From contig NW_026944383.1 in assembly GCF_033439725.1 (NCBI RefSeq), forward strand, positions 4,898,001 to 4,962,000: DNA of 64,000 nucleotides. Reading direction: 5' to 3'. Source of the stretch: Neurospora tetraspora (Eukaryota; Ascomycota; Sordariomycetes; Sordariales; Sordariaceae). How positions within the stretch are numbered: position 1 is the stretch's first letter; every line of letters begins with the position of its first letter. The position numbers and the translations under genes were made by a program. The notes under the pieces were generated by a model, which searched no databases, was not told where the DNA came from, and saw only the letters and a list, made by a program, of their open reading frames with translations. This document shows, one piece after another, positions 1-13,500 of the stretch.

Positions 1-1665
1 TGTCTTGCCCTTGTTCGGAGCTCCTGTCGTCGATTTCAACCATCACATACCAGTAGAAATAATTGCCGAGAGTCAGGCTTGACACGGCTCGCGTTATCAA
101 GAATCTGGCCAGGGAACTATCCTGGGATACGTCTTGAAGGGACTGTGGCGATATGTGCTCGTACTTGAGCGCCTGAACCAGCTGCAACAAATACAACAGT
201 AGCTCGTTGTCGTCTGCTTTGCGTAGACGCTTCACTGCAAAGGCTCTCACTGCCGAGTTGCTGAACGTTGGGCCCAGCAACTCCAGTGCATCGTCCACAT
301 CAATATCCGTCCACTTTTCGAGAACCACCACAGCCGACCTTGCTTCTGACAAGTCGAGCCAGTTGACCGACTTGACAAATTTGGTGAGAGCCTTTTTGTT
401 TCTGGTTAACCAGTATCGGAACTTCCAGATAAGGTCCTTTTCCTCGGGGGACAGACTGTGGGTCGGCGGGTAGGACATGATCTGGTTGAGTTCATCCCTC
501 ACCTTGGCGTTCGGCTTGAGATCTTTATCCAGGATACCGTTTCGGTGCTGGCTGCGGACAAGTCTTCGGTGCTTGCTCTCGGCTGGGTTGTCCCTAGCGC
601 TTACTTCCGGATCGTAAACTCGGATCAAGCGGCCTGTGGAGGTTTCATCGTCGGCATCTATGCGGCTAATTCCTGGTCCAAGCTGGATGTCTGGTGTAGG
701 CTTCACCATGAGACCCGACTGTGAGGACGATAGATGCTGGAGCGAGGAGATGGGTGGAGGTGGATACTCGTGATCTGCAAAGACAACGGGGAAGTCAAAT
801 CTGGGCAACTCGACAGTCAAGAGAAAGTCGGACGGCACTGGGATCGACTTGGGGGCATCGGTATTGGCACTGGCGAGAGCTTCCTGTTGACGTTGGATAG
901 CCTTGAGCCTAAGGGATGATTTGGCCGAACCATATCCGCGCTTTTCGATGACCCTGAAGGCCAGCTGGTCCAGCCAGTCGACACGGGGTATCTCTCCCAT
1001 CTCGTGTTTCTTGAGTAGGTCCATCAAACGGTCGTACTCTTCGGCATCGTTATCCACCACAGAAGAGGGAGTGCCCTTCTTGCTAGCGCCTACACCGGAC
1101 CTCCTGGGTATGAAAGCAGGAGTTTCGGTATCATCGTTGCCATCTGCTTGTTTGTTTCGGTACACGAAACACTGTTGGCGACCTTTGGATAGCTGGTTGT
1201 CCTTATCGAACAATGGCAGAGTGGTGCCGCCAAAGGGAATGGCATGGCCATGAGCGCCCTCACCTCCGGTTGGGGAGAGGTCCCAGAGGGTGATGGCCAG
1301 ACGGGCATTTTCGGGGAGAGTAGAGTAGTCGATGGGCAGAGTGAGCCACTCGGACCATTTGCGCTCGTTCCGGAACCACTTGTAGGGTGTTTGGACTGGG
1401 ACAGTCAAAGGCTTGGATCCGGCCCAGACCTGGACGGTGACATAGAGGTCCGAGTGAGGACTATGAGAGTTTTCATTCAGTAGCCATCTTCTCGGGTAAC
1501 AAGGAACAGATGGGTGTACCTTTGGTTAGAGCCAATGTGTCGCAGGTCAGGCCTTTCGAGTAGAGTGCTGAATGGAATGGGGGTCTCCTCCCCCTCGAGA
1601 CTCATGATGCGAATCGAGACGGGATAGTTGAGCTGGTCGGAGCTCGCAAACGAAAAGGGCTCCAT
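1..1665 (-). CDS. vps34: Phosphatidylinositol 3-kinase Vps34, N-terminal part (runs off left edge)
   Basis: Class III PI 3-kinase that makes PI3P on endosomes and autophagic membranes together with Vps15 and Vps30/Atg6 (family knowledge). Exon 1 is 1520-1665 and exon 2 is 1-1460. The 59-bp intron 1461-1519 joins the frame as SNQ-SPHSDLYVTVQVW, a C2-domain signature of Vps34. The start at 1665 gives MEPFSFASSDQLNYPVSI; in-frame ATGs at 1674 and 1725 would add a few residues. About 535 residues are present: a C2 domain (with TPYKWFRNERKWSEWLTLP), a charged linker with the RVDWLDQLAF motif, and most of the PIK helical accessory domain (PPTHSLSPEEKDLIWKFRYW). The kinase domain lies beyond the left edge, so the enzyme cannot be judged intact. 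The gene is divergent from nse4. Confidence 0.95.
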
Positions 1666-2408
1666 GATGGGCATGGTTCCAAGTATTCCGGGGAGTGACT
1701 GTCCCCGAAACTGAACATGAAGCACGTTATGGGATGTCTAGAAAGGTGTAAAGAATGAAAGTCAGGCTGAAGTCCCTTGAGATGATGAATCCAGATGTGA
1801 TAAGAGATGTTGTATGATGGATTCCATCCACTACGACCCCGCCGCCTATAGGGCTGGCAGGTACCTCTGTCAGTGTAACAACCCCACTACGTAACCGCAG
1901 TTACAGCGGCCAACAAGGTTCCCCAGCAGCTCCACCCCGCGAATTGGAGAGGCGGGAGGGGATCCACCCTTTTCTTTCGGCGGGGTCCACTCTGCTCTCC
2001 TCTCCTCTCACTGTAAATCGCGTCTTCTCTTTTGCAAGACGCGTATCCTGCTCTTCCTTCGTTTCCACTTCCACTCTCCATTCTCCAGGCTTCATTCGTC
2101 TTTCACCCACTGCTCGTGTTTCCCTTCAAGCAGGGAACAGTCATATTCGTGTACCCCATCAACTACAACCACAGTCAATATACGGTCAAATCTCTGCGGA
2201 TCCAACAGCGACTGACTTGGATCGCATTCACCACCCTCTTCTCCCCCCCGACGACGGCCACTCCCTCACACGACCGGGATCAGTTGATATTCAGTTTGAT
2301 ATCTGGTAGCTCCAAGAACTTCTCGACCTGATTGGTGCTTCGTCGGCTTATCTCTACGTTCTGTACCTACCAAAACACATCGGTCACCCCGTATCACGCA
2401 AACACACC
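1666..2408. promoter_or_regulatory. Divergent vps34/nse4 intergenic region
   Basis: This 743-bp spacer separates two divergent starts and must hold both promoters. It contains CT-rich leader sequence near 1975-2140. The small open frames on both strands (for example 1887-2331) overlap each other and resemble no protein I know. I see no separate gene. Confidence 0.5.
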
Positions 2409-3768
2409 ATGTCCGACGAGGATATCTACGATGCCTCCCCTCCACGAGCCAGAAATCTGGAGGTGAGGAACAAGGGCAAACGGACCTCAGACAGCCATGA
2501 AGGCCCCTCGGCAACAAGACGGCGTATCAGGGACCCATCGCCGCCCAACCCTGATGCAAACGGCGACCTCGACGAGTACGATCCTGCCCAGTCAATGCAG
2601 GAGCGGCGGCAGATCCAGAGGAAGCTACGAGATATGCAGAGGGAAATGAGAGAGAACCCCGACCAGTTCATGCAGGACAAGTCCTCGGAGGCCTTTATCA
2701 ACTATCTGGACCAGTCAGACAATCTCATGCGCAGTGTTAAGCAGACCAACGAGGCCACCATTGAGTCTCGCGGTCTAGTCTTTATCGCCGACTTGTCTGC
2801 TCGTAAGGTCCAACGGGTAACATCGGGCAACATTGGCACCGGCATTGATGTCGATGAATTTGTCTCCAAATGCATCACCTACATGCGTCATGGCCGCGGC
2901 TTTGAGGACGACGACGCCCCCGAACTTACGAGCACACAACGCCACAGGAGACGGCCTGGCCGTGCCGCTGCTGACACCGAAGATGAGGATGACATGGGAG
3001 ATGAAGGCGATATGTTAAACTGGCCACACCTGGGCCGTTATGCTGCCGTTCCCAGCGTACGCAGGCCAGCTCTGCCTGGCTTCCTCTCGGGCCCTCTGTC
3101 CATCGAAAAGAAAGTCCGAAGAATGACGCAGCGCAACGCTCCCTTCAAGATCAACAGCCTTATCGAGGTGAGACCGCAGGAGTTGAGGGCCGAGGATTTG
3201 AAAAAGTCCGATAAGAACGATCTTCCGTCTATCTGCAGGAATATTCTTGCGCAACTGAAACAAAAGCAGATTGATGCGCAAGATGCCGTGGAAGCCCTCC
3301 TCAATGATGGTGATATTAACCATCCCGAGCAAGAGTTCCTCATCATGGAAAAGTACGCGCTGCATCAACCAGGAGGCATTGACCTTCTACGCTTCGTGGT
3401 GAATCCCCACTCCTTCGGCCAGACTGTCGAAAACATGTTCTACGTGAGCTTCTTGCTACGAGAAGGGGGCATCAAGCTGGAATTTGATTCATATGGTCGT
3501 CCATCTCTCTGTATGTTCTTCTTCTTGGATTGTTTCCTGCGCAACATCCACTGACACACAAGCCTGGATACCAGCCGCCCAGTTCCACGCAGACGAGCAA
3601 GAAAAGGCCCAAGGAAGACATGGCACGACTAGACATCAGGCTATCATGTCGATCGATATGGATATCTGGAAAGACATCAAGGACGCTTACAACATCAAAG
3701 AACCCATGATTGAGCATCGAGAGGAGGAAAGCCAGCAAGGTCCAGGGGCACAAGGATGGTATAGCTAA
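2409..3768 (+). CDS. nse4: SMC5/6 complex kleisin subunit Nse4
   Basis: Nse4 bridges the Smc5 and Smc6 heads and binds Nse1/Nse3; the complex acts in DNA repair and replication-fork stability (family knowledge). Exon 1 is 2409-3510 and exon 2 is 3563-3768. The 52-bp intron has a GTATGT donor and a CTGAC branch point and restores the frame as GRPSL-SWIPAAQFH. The product is 435 residues. The N-terminus is charged and disordered. A helical kleisin segment follows (YDPAQSMQERRQIQRKLRDM). The conserved C-terminal winged-helix region holds ENMFYVSFLLREGGIKLEFD and ends with RHQAIMSIDMDIWKDIKDAY and IKEPMIEHR, typical of the Nse4 C-terminal domain. Without splicing the frame would stop at residue 381 and lose that end. 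Confidence 0.95.
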
Positions 3769-4582
3769 AAGAGACTATTGGCTACGTTGGACTCGTGGAG
3801 GTGGGAAAGAAGTGTCCCAAAACCTTCTGCTGTATGTTGCTCGCCCAAGCCATTGTCCCTAAGCCGTGTCTTTGTCTACCTGTACCCAATAATAGTGATG
3901 GGTCGAGATGTCTAGGAGGACTGTAAGTAAGCGATGGAGTGTACCGCACCATGCGGATATCAGCCATGTGTGGCAACCTTATCAAAGTAGGGCAGAACCA
4001 GAAGCAGCGGCGAGTTGCACAATATGTCTGGTGTTTAGGCGAAGAAGCTTCAGGTCCACGGACAAAGGCCTGGGATCAAAACAGTAACGGCACACTTCGA
4101 GAATCTAGCATCATGTGAAGGCCTCGAGGCTTGAATGGATTCATCTAGGCTTTGACAACAAAAATCATTGAGCCCCAAATGGCCGCCTAACTCGACGAGG
4201 TGGGTTCCGTTTCTTTGTCGGTGCCCTCGCCTGTGTTCGATTCTACACAGCCGACAAAGCGGCAACTGACCCGTCGAGTCTTTGTCAATGCCGGCTTTTT
4301 CGAGTGTGATTGATATGCTTAACTCACCCGCTTCCGGCCAGTTTGAATGGCTTCCTTTGAGCATGCGCATGCCACCATAGCTGACTGTCAGGGACGGGTG
4401 GCAGCAAGACTTCTTTATGCCAGCAGTCTCTTGGGCCGAGGAAAACTCCCAGTCGATGTCGGTGCCTTCGATATTTCTCATCTCAACATTGCAACACCAA
4501 ACATCGAGCAAAATAACACCACCAAAATACGCAAGGTTTGTACTGCAAGACGTCCGCTAACAGTCAGGAGTGAGTTTGCAAG
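3769..4582. other. Intergenic: nse4 3' end and leader of the giant coiled-coil gene
   Basis: About 0.8 kb between two genes on the same strand. The open frames here (3782-3985 and 4050-4511 on minus, 4347-4721 on plus) have no recognisable motif. I treat the stretch as the nse4 3' UTR plus the promoter and 5' UTR of the next gene. Confidence 0.5.
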
Positions 4583-7500
4583 ATGTCCAACCCTTCGGAG
4601 GGGAATGGCCCCGGACGTGGGTCATTCAACACCCCGGGCCAGTTTACCAACGACCCGGCCCGTGCTTCAACGCCGAAGCTCCGGAAGAGCAAAGCACGAC
4701 AGTCCCTACGTATGGATATGAGCGAACCGGAAAGCCCTATGGCATCTCCAGTATCTGGCCCGGCTGCGACCCGGTTTTCGGCTCCGACTCCGGCTCCGGC
4801 TCCGGCTCCAGCTCCAGCTGCTGGTCGGCATGCAGTTCCACCTTCGGCCTCAACTGCCGTTCCCACTGCGGTTCCATATACGGCTCCAGCCTCAGCTCCG
4901 ACTGCGGTCCCGACTTCAAAGCCGCCTGCAGCTTCAGCTGATAGTTCAGCGCCGAAAGAGAGAGAAATGACAGTGGAAGAGAGGAAGCATGTTTTCAAGA
5001 AGATGAAGGCGGCCAGGGAAGCTGCCCGCATCGCAGCCCAGGGCAAATCCAAATATAACCCCCCTGCACAAAGATCTTACTTCCAGTCGGGCTCTGGTTG
5101 GGATGATGTCGTGGAAGATGAGAGCAATGGGGGTGATACGGGTATGAGAGTGAAAGCCGTAGACAGTGGAGATATTAAGGCTGGCGAGGACGTGACATCG
5201 CTGGACGATGACTACGTGAGTGACTGGGACAATGAGCAAGGCAACAACAACCCGGAAAACGAGAAGCCCAAGTTGTTGCACGAACGGTATGTCGGTGACG
5301 GTACCGGCGCCAGGAGAGTCATTAGGGAGGTAAAAAAGGCATACGAGTCAGATGAGGAAAAAGAAGATGTCGCAAACACTTCGGACATCGATGAGTTTGG
5401 CCAGCCTGTTCGTATTAAAAACAAACATGAAGTGGGGCGCTACCGAGATATGAACAACGCTTTTATGTTCAGCCCCTTCACAAGCCAGGACGGACATAGG
5501 GCGGAGAATCAAGCCTTTCTTGAGGAGTACGACCGGTTACGAGACGAAAGAGAAGACAGGAAAGCGGACCCCAACCACCCACTCCAATACAACCCATACG
5601 ATGAGGGAACGCTGCGTGATACACGGTTCATGATCATCCAGTTAATGGCACACAAGGACCACGCTCTAGCAATGCTGGATCAGAAGGTCGATAGGCACAG
5701 TACGTTGAGGAAGTACATCGAAGAAGCAAAGGACCCTGCGATCGGAAAGGCTTTCAAGGCCCTGCTGGAATATTACGACCATGCAAGCAAAACAAAGATG
5801 CGGCTACTCCAGGAATTCCGTGCCCTGCAGATCAAGGTGGATGATGACAAGCAGGCCAAGGAAACCTTGGAAACATACCTCGCCAAGGCGGAAGACAAGC
5901 TGGCGGATAATCAGAAGTCAGAGTTTGACACGTACGGACAACTGATGAAGGAGAAGGAGATGAGAAAGGCCGAGGAACTTGAGCTTCAGAAACTCCGAGA
6001 CTTCAAGCAGGACGCGGACAGGCAACGCCTTGCAGCGGTGGCCTTGGTCAAAAACACGTCCGATGTCAAGATTAAAGGACTGGAAGAGAGAGTCACCGAA
6101 CTTCAATACCTAGAGCAAAACAGGGCCGCCGAGAAAGAATCATTGGCGCGAGTGCAAGCCGATCTCCAAGAGACGAAGAACGTTGTATCTCGCTTGCAGG
6201 CAGAAGCTACCTCCAACGAGGCTAAAGTCCAGCAGGCCGAGAAAACGGCGGAATCCTTCTCATCCTTAAACCGAACGGTGAACGAGATCACGGCAACCGT
6301 GAAAGCGCTGGGCGCTCCCATCAAAGGCGGCGTCAACCCCGGTGACATAGGCGCAACAATCCAGGAAGCTTTCGATGGCATGGTGAAACTGCACAAAGAT
6401 CTTGCACAACAACTGGATCGTACCGTGAAGGCCAACGACGAGGCACAAGCGGCGGCCATTGAATCCGCCACACAAGCCAGCGACGACAAGGTTATCCGAG
6501 ACGCTGAAATCAAAACCCAGAAGCTCATGTCTGAAAACAACAAGCTCAAACAACAGAAAGCTGAGGCAGAAGAAAAGGCCAACTTGTATCTCAAGAGACT
6601 CAAAAAGAAGGGTCGGCTTGAGCCGACCGAGGATCCATCGGTGTCCCTTGCCCTCGACCAGAAGTCATTGAAAGATCAGCAAGACCGCTGGGAGGCTGAA
6701 AAGAGTGCCCTGAACCAGCAAATCACGGATCTCAACAAGTCCGTCGAAGCCGCCAACGTAGCGCTCAAGGACAAGAAGCTTCTGGAGGTGGAGAGGGATT
6801 CTCTGGACGATGAACGACAACAACTGGCAGGGAAGAACAAGAGCTTGAACCAACAGGTCCTGGACCTCAAGCAAAAATTGGCGGGTCTGAAGGAGATCGA
6901 GTCCTTGCGACTGGACAAGGAGTCTCTGGAAGACCAGCTAGGACATGTGCAAGCCGAAAAAGAGGCCTTGCAGCAGCAGCTTTCTCAGACGAAGAAAAGG
7001 CTGGAAAAGGTGGAGGCGGACCTCAAGAACATGGAGTCTCAACGTTCTGAGCCGATCCTTCCGCAACATCAGCAGGAAGCTCTGCAAGCTGAAATTGACG
7101 CCTTAAATACCAAGCTCGAAAAAGTGAAGAAGGACCTGGCAGAGTCTCAGGAAGAGGAGAACCGTTTGCGCACATCGAGGGATAATCTGAGGACCATGAA
7201 GGATACTCTGAGGAGCACAGAGCAGACGCTTCGAAAGGAGATTGCTACGCTGCGCCAACAGCTTGCCGATGCTAAAGCAGCGAACACTTCTGACGCAGAG
7301 ATTCATTCGCTGCGAGTACAGCTATCCGAAGCCAAAGCAGCCCAGCGAAAAACCGAGGCGGATCTGCGTCATGAAAAACGCCGTGGGGCCACATCACGTA
7401 CCGAAAAGACGGGAGAGTACGTGGCCCAAACGATGGAGATGGAGAATCAGAGGAATGAGTGGCACAAGACGAAGAGAGCCCTGGAGGAAGAGATCAGTAG

Positions 7501-10500
7501 GCTCAAGAAGGAGCTTGACTTGGCCAAGAAGAATTCCGCTGCGCCAACAATTGTCAAAGTCAAACCGGAACCCAACATTGCCGAAAGCATCACCCGCGTC
7601 GAAGCACTCGTGAAGGAGCAAAAACCCCAACTGCCGCTGACTGCACGCGACTTCGTCCAAGGACTGGTTGCCAAGTTGAAGCAGGCGCAGGGACACAAAG
7701 ACTTGGATGCCTTTGACGATGTCGTTCGTGAATGCATTGGCCTTCTCAATGGCGTCTTGAAGGAGCCTGTCTTTGATGAGAAAGACAAGAAGATGCTTCA
7801 GACTCTGCAGAATGAGTTGAATGAAGCTCTGAGAAAGGGCAATGAGGACCGCGAACAAAACGCGCGGTTGCAGAGCATCATCGACAAATACGAAGGCGAA
7901 AAGGAAAGTCTCGAAAAGGAGGTCAAGGTTCAGAAAGACGAGATCAAGAGGTTAGAGCAAGATATCAAAGAGAAGAAAGCCTCGTTGACGAACAAGCAGC
8001 GAGAGAGAGATGTGCTCAAGGAAAGCTACGAGGAGCAAATCAAGAATCTCAATGCTGACCACAAAAAGGCTGCTGAAGAGTTGAAATCGAGACACCAAAA
8101 CGAGCTGGCGGACCTCAGAAAGACTGGCGACTTGCAGGAGACCAACCTCCTTCAGAAGTTAGACACACTCAGGCAGCAGAATCTGAGTGAGAGGAACAGG
8201 CTTGAAGCCGATTACACCGCTGAGAAGGCGAAGCTCACAAAGGATATTGCAGCTCAGAAAGCGTTGGTGGCGCAGAAGGAGAAGGACCTCGCGGAACTCA
8301 AAACTAAGAAAGAGAAGGAGATCAAAGATCTCACACAAAAGAAAGACGTTGAGCTCGCTACCCTGAAGTCAATCAAGCAAGTCGAGATTGATCAGCTTAA
8401 GAACCGCCACCTCCAAGAGACTGAGAGCCTTAACAAGCAGCACAAATCCCGAGTGGGAGAGCTGGAAGGTGAAATCGCAACGATCAAAGCGCAATACAAG
8501 AAGGACCTGGATGAACTCTCAAGCAATAGCACCAGCCAGGACGCTGTTAAGCTAAAGCAGCACGAAAATGATCTCGCGAATCTCAAAGCGAAGTACAAAA
8601 AGGAAAAGAACCAGCTCGCGGCCCAACACAAAACCGAGATGGACAGCCTTACGAACCGGTACAACGAAAAGGAGAAGCTTGCGGCCCAATACCAGGAACG
8701 TGTTCAGGCCTTATCGGCCGAACTTGCAGACAAGAAGGAGGAGCTAGCAGAATGCAAAGATCAACTGTCAACAAGTACAGCTCAGCTTACAAAGCTCACA
8801 GCGGATCACGGGGTCAAGGTTGATGAGTTGCAAGCGAAACTCAAATCGGAAGTCGCCAAAGTCACAGCTGATTATGAAGGCAAGATTTCGGAGCTCAAGA
8901 CCAAACATCAAGGCGAAGTCAACGACCTCAAGGTTCACCATCAAGGCGAAATCAAGAAGATGACGGCGGAACACAACGAGAAGATCAAGAACCTCGAACA
9001 CCGTATCAACGACTTGAAGGCTGAACTCAAGCAAGATAGAGCGGAATTCGACAAGAAGAAAGCTCTCCTCGAGGGCGAGGTTGCAACTCTCCAGGGGAAG
9101 GTCGATGACAAGTCTTCCAAGTTGAGCGCGAAGGAGGCCGAATTCAATGAGCTTAAAAAGCTGAACGAAGCCCAGATTGCCGAATTGAAGAAAGATGTCG
9201 CCGATAAGTCCAACTCTTTGCAGGACAAGCTTGAAGAACTCAGTGACCTTAAAGGACAGCACAAAACCAGGACCGAAGACTTCAACGTTCAGATCAACGA
9301 AAAGATGGCCCAGTTGTTGAAAGCCCAGAATGAGCTCAAGGCGTCACAGGCAAGCCTCAATACTACCACTGCAGAGTACGACGCCAAGATCGCCCAGCTA
9401 GAGAAAAGCCTCAAGGAAAAGAAGGACGAACTGAAGAGAAAAGCGGGCGCCGCAACAAGCTCCACGGAGCAGAACACACGCCAGCTCAACAAGCTCAATG
9501 ACGATGTCAGGGATAAGCAAAAGAAGTTGGATGAGCAACAGGCTGAACTAAACAGTCTCAAGACAAAGCATCAGGCTGAAACTACGGATCTCAACCAGAC
9601 TATCAAAGACACAGAGGCCAAACTGAAACAGAAGGAGACCGAGCTCACTGACCTCAAAAAGAAGCACAAGGAACAGCTTGATGCGCTGGAAAAGAGCATC
9701 GCCGAGAAGAAGACCACGTTGGCTCAAAAGGAAATCGAACTGGAAAATCTGAAGGCTCAGAACCGAACGAACATGATGAATACCAACCGGGAAATTGGCG
9801 ATAAGACCACCGAACTTTTGAAGAAAGAAGGCGAGCTCAGGGACCTCAGACAGAAGTACGACGAAGCCCAAAAGTCGACCGATGGAAGTAAGGAGAAGGA
9901 CCTTGCAATCGCACAATATAAACAGATCATTGCGACTAAGACGAGTGAACTGGAGAAGGCGAAGAAGGACGTCACAGCTCTTACCAAGGACGTCAACGAT
10001 CAGAAAGCCCGAATCAAGGACCTTGAGAGCAGTGTTTCCAGCAAGAGAGCCGACTTGAAGAAGAAGGAAACGGAAATTGCCGATCTCAAACGACAGCACG
10101 AAGACGATATCAAAAAGCTCAACAATGACCTCAGCAATCAGAAGGTCAAGTTGGCGGCCAAAGAAACCGAGATCGCTGCTCTGAAATCCGGAAACGCATC
10201 CAGGCTCAATAGAGACATCCAAGAGAAGTCAGGTGAGCTGGCGCAGAAGAATCAACTGGTTGCGAACCTGAAAGTGCAGCTTGATGATCTCCAGAAAAAG
10301 CAAAACGACCTGGTCCAGAAAGGAAGCGATGCCGCCAAGCTTCAAGCCGACATTGACTCGCTCAACAAGAAGATCAGCGAGAAGAGACAGAAGGTCACGG
10401 AACTCGAGGGCAGGGTCAACAAGCTTGATAACGAACTCGCGGAAGAGAAGGCGAGAGTGTCCAGGTGCGACAGGGAGATTACCGACCTTAAGAAGGATGT

Positions 10501-13500
10501 ATCCGACGAGAAGGCCAGAACCACCAAGCGCGACAACGAGATCGCTGGGCTTCAGGGCAAGCTGGATGTTAAGCAAGCCTCGAAGGAGACGCTTGAGAAA
10601 GATATCAAGGATCTCAAGGAGAAGCAGGAGAAGGAGATCGCCAGTCTGACCAGTCAGATTGTTGCCAAGAATAAGGAGATTGTGGCGTACGAGCGCGATC
10701 TCAGTTCCCTCAAAGCGGACTACCAGAAGGAAACTACCAAGCTCAAGAATGAGATCACTCAGAAGGAGAAAGAGTTCGCGGCAATCAAGGAAACCAACAA
10801 GAAGCTTTATGCCGATATCAAGGAGAGCCAGGCCACGCTGACGACCTCCCAGACGAAAGTCAAGGATCTCACCCAGGAGGTCCAACAGAAGAAAGATCTG
10901 ATCAAGGATCTCGAGACTCAAAACGCTAAGCTCCAGACTGACATCGAGAACAAGAAAGCCGAGATCGAAAAGATCAAGGAGGAACGGAGGGCGCTTAACA
11001 GCGAGGCAGACAAGAGCATCACCAGGATTGAAGGCCTTGAACGCAAGATCAAAGAGCTCACCGGCAACTCCGCAGAGAAGGAAGCCCAAATGAAACAATA
11101 CCAGGCCGACCTCGCCAAGAAGGCCGAGACCGAAGCCCGCATCAAGCAGCTTGAGCGTGATCTCGCAACCAAGTCGGATTCGCTGGCGGAGTACGAAAAG
11201 AAGTACAAGCGGGCCAGCATGGATGCCAACAACTACCGCAGCTCGTTGGCGCACACCCAAGGCGAGGTTGCCAAGCTGGAAGATGAGATCAAAAAGCTCA
11301 ATAGCGATATTCAGCATTGGGAGGATGAGACGTTCAAGAATCAAGGGGAGGCTGAGAAGGTCCAGGACCAGGTCAACAAGTTACAAGCGGAGGTCAAGGA
11401 CAAGAACAAGATCCTGGCGGACCACGAGAAGGAAATCCAGACTCTTAAGGACACCGCCAAGCGGCTTTCTCAGGATCTCATGGACAAGAAGTCCGAGTTG
11501 GAGGATACCAACTCTGAACTCAAGCGTGCCAAGGACCAAGTCAGTCAACTGACGCAAGACAACAAGGACCAGTGGGTTGTGGTCGACAAGAAAGATGGCG
11601 AAATCAAGAAGCTACAGGAGGAGGTTGACGATCTGAACACCCAGATGATGGGCAAAGGAGACGAGCTGATGAAGAAGGGCGAAGACATCAAGAAGCTTCG
11701 GGAGGAAATCAAGAACTTCAAGAAGGACATCAGCGACCACGAGACTACTCTAGCAGAAACGATGGCTGAAATCGACAAGCTGTCGGCCGACAACAAGCAG
11801 CTCACCGATGAAATCAGCAGCTGCAAAGACAAGTTGAAGCAATCTCAAGCCGAGGCTGATGGCCTTAACAACGACATCAAGGATATGAAATCCACCAAAG
11901 AGAGGCTTAACAAGGATGCCAAAGCCAGGGACGCCCTGGTGGCGGAGAAGACGAAGGAGATCCAAGCCCTCAAGGACAACATCGCTAGGTTGAACCAGGA
12001 TATCAGCACCAAAAACGCTACCCTGGGCGACAAGGGGGAGGTAATTGACCAGCTCAAGGACGATATCAAGAAGCTCAACGGCGATATCAAGACAGCCAAC
12101 AGCACCATCGACACACTGAAGAAGGAGGTCAAGGATAAGGATGCCAGCCTGGCTCAAAAGACGAAGGACGTCGGCGCTAAAGATGCCGAGCTTGCCAAAC
12201 TGAAGGCAGAAATCGCTTCCAAAGACACTGCCCTCGCCAAACAGACGGATGAAGCCAAGGCCCTTGAGAAGAACGTCCAGACACTTACCGACCAGGCCAA
12301 GGGGTTGAACCAGGACGTCGCCTCCAAAAATGCCCAGCTCGCACAAGACAAGGCCACAATCTCGAAACTCAACAAGGACATCTTCGATCTCAAGAGCGAC
12401 GTGACCAAGTTGAAACAAGAGCTCAATACCAAGGACTCCAGTCTAACACAGAAGGCGGGTGAAATTGGTTCTAAAGAAGCTGGCCTTGCCAAATTGCGGG
12501 AAGAGCTCCGTGCCAAAGAGGCTGCCCTGACCAAGAAAACCGAGGAAGCCAACAGTCTTGAGAAGAACGTCAAGAAGCTGACCGACGAAGCCACGGGGCT
12601 GAAGAAAGATGTCACCAGCAAAGATACGCAACTCGCCCAGGACAAGGACGCAATCTCCAAGCTTGAGAAGGACATTGCGAAGTTGAAACAAGAGCTTAAT
12701 ACCAAGGACGCTAGTCTGACGCAAAAGACGGGTGAAATTGGCTCCAAGGACACTGAGCTCGCCAAACTGAGGGAGGAGCTCCGTGTTAAAGAGGCTGCCC
12801 TGGCGAAGAAGACTGCGAACATCAAGGGGTTGAATGAGAATGTTGCCGCTGAAGATACCCAGCTCGCGCAAGACAAAGCCAACATCGACAAGTTGGAGAA
12901 GGAGGTCAAGGGTCTCACAGCCGACATCGCGAAGTTGAGAGAAGATGTGGCTGCTAAGGACAAGAGCTTGGCTCAAAAGGCCGAGGCAGTCGATCACCTC
13001 AAGGCAGACATTAGCGAGCTCAACAGTGAAGTCGCGAAGCTGAAGAAGGAAGGTGCTGACAAGGACGCCGACATACTGGGCAAAGAAAAAGAACTCGTCA
13101 GCCTTCGCAAGGAAGTTCGAGAGCTTAACAACCAGGCCAAGCAGTCTGCCACAGATCTTGGCAGCAGAGATGCTCTTTTGAAAGAAAAGGAAAATAAGAT
13201 CTTTGAGCTTAAACAGGAAATCCAGAAGCTCAAGGACACCGCCGAGGAGCTGGACCAGACTACCAAAACTCGGGACACTACGCTGTCGCAGAAGAACGAG
13301 GAGATGCGTAAGCTTAGGGAGCAGATCAAGCAACTGGAGGATGAAGCCAGCGGCCTGAAGAAGGAGAAGGAGACGCTTGGTCAGACGATCAATGCCAAGG
13401 ACGGTTCTTTGAGCAAGAAAGAGCAGGAGATTTCTGACCTTGAGAAAGAAATCAATCGTCTCAAGAACAACGTCGATGTGCTCACAAAGGATAAGGTCGA

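Noticed and set aside
10229-11344. 371-codon minus-strand frame opposite the giant gene (also 12443-13636, 397 codons)
   Set aside because: Shadow of the K/E/L-rich coil read backwards; Leu/Ser/Phe-rich with no motif, and many similar shadows line the same gene.
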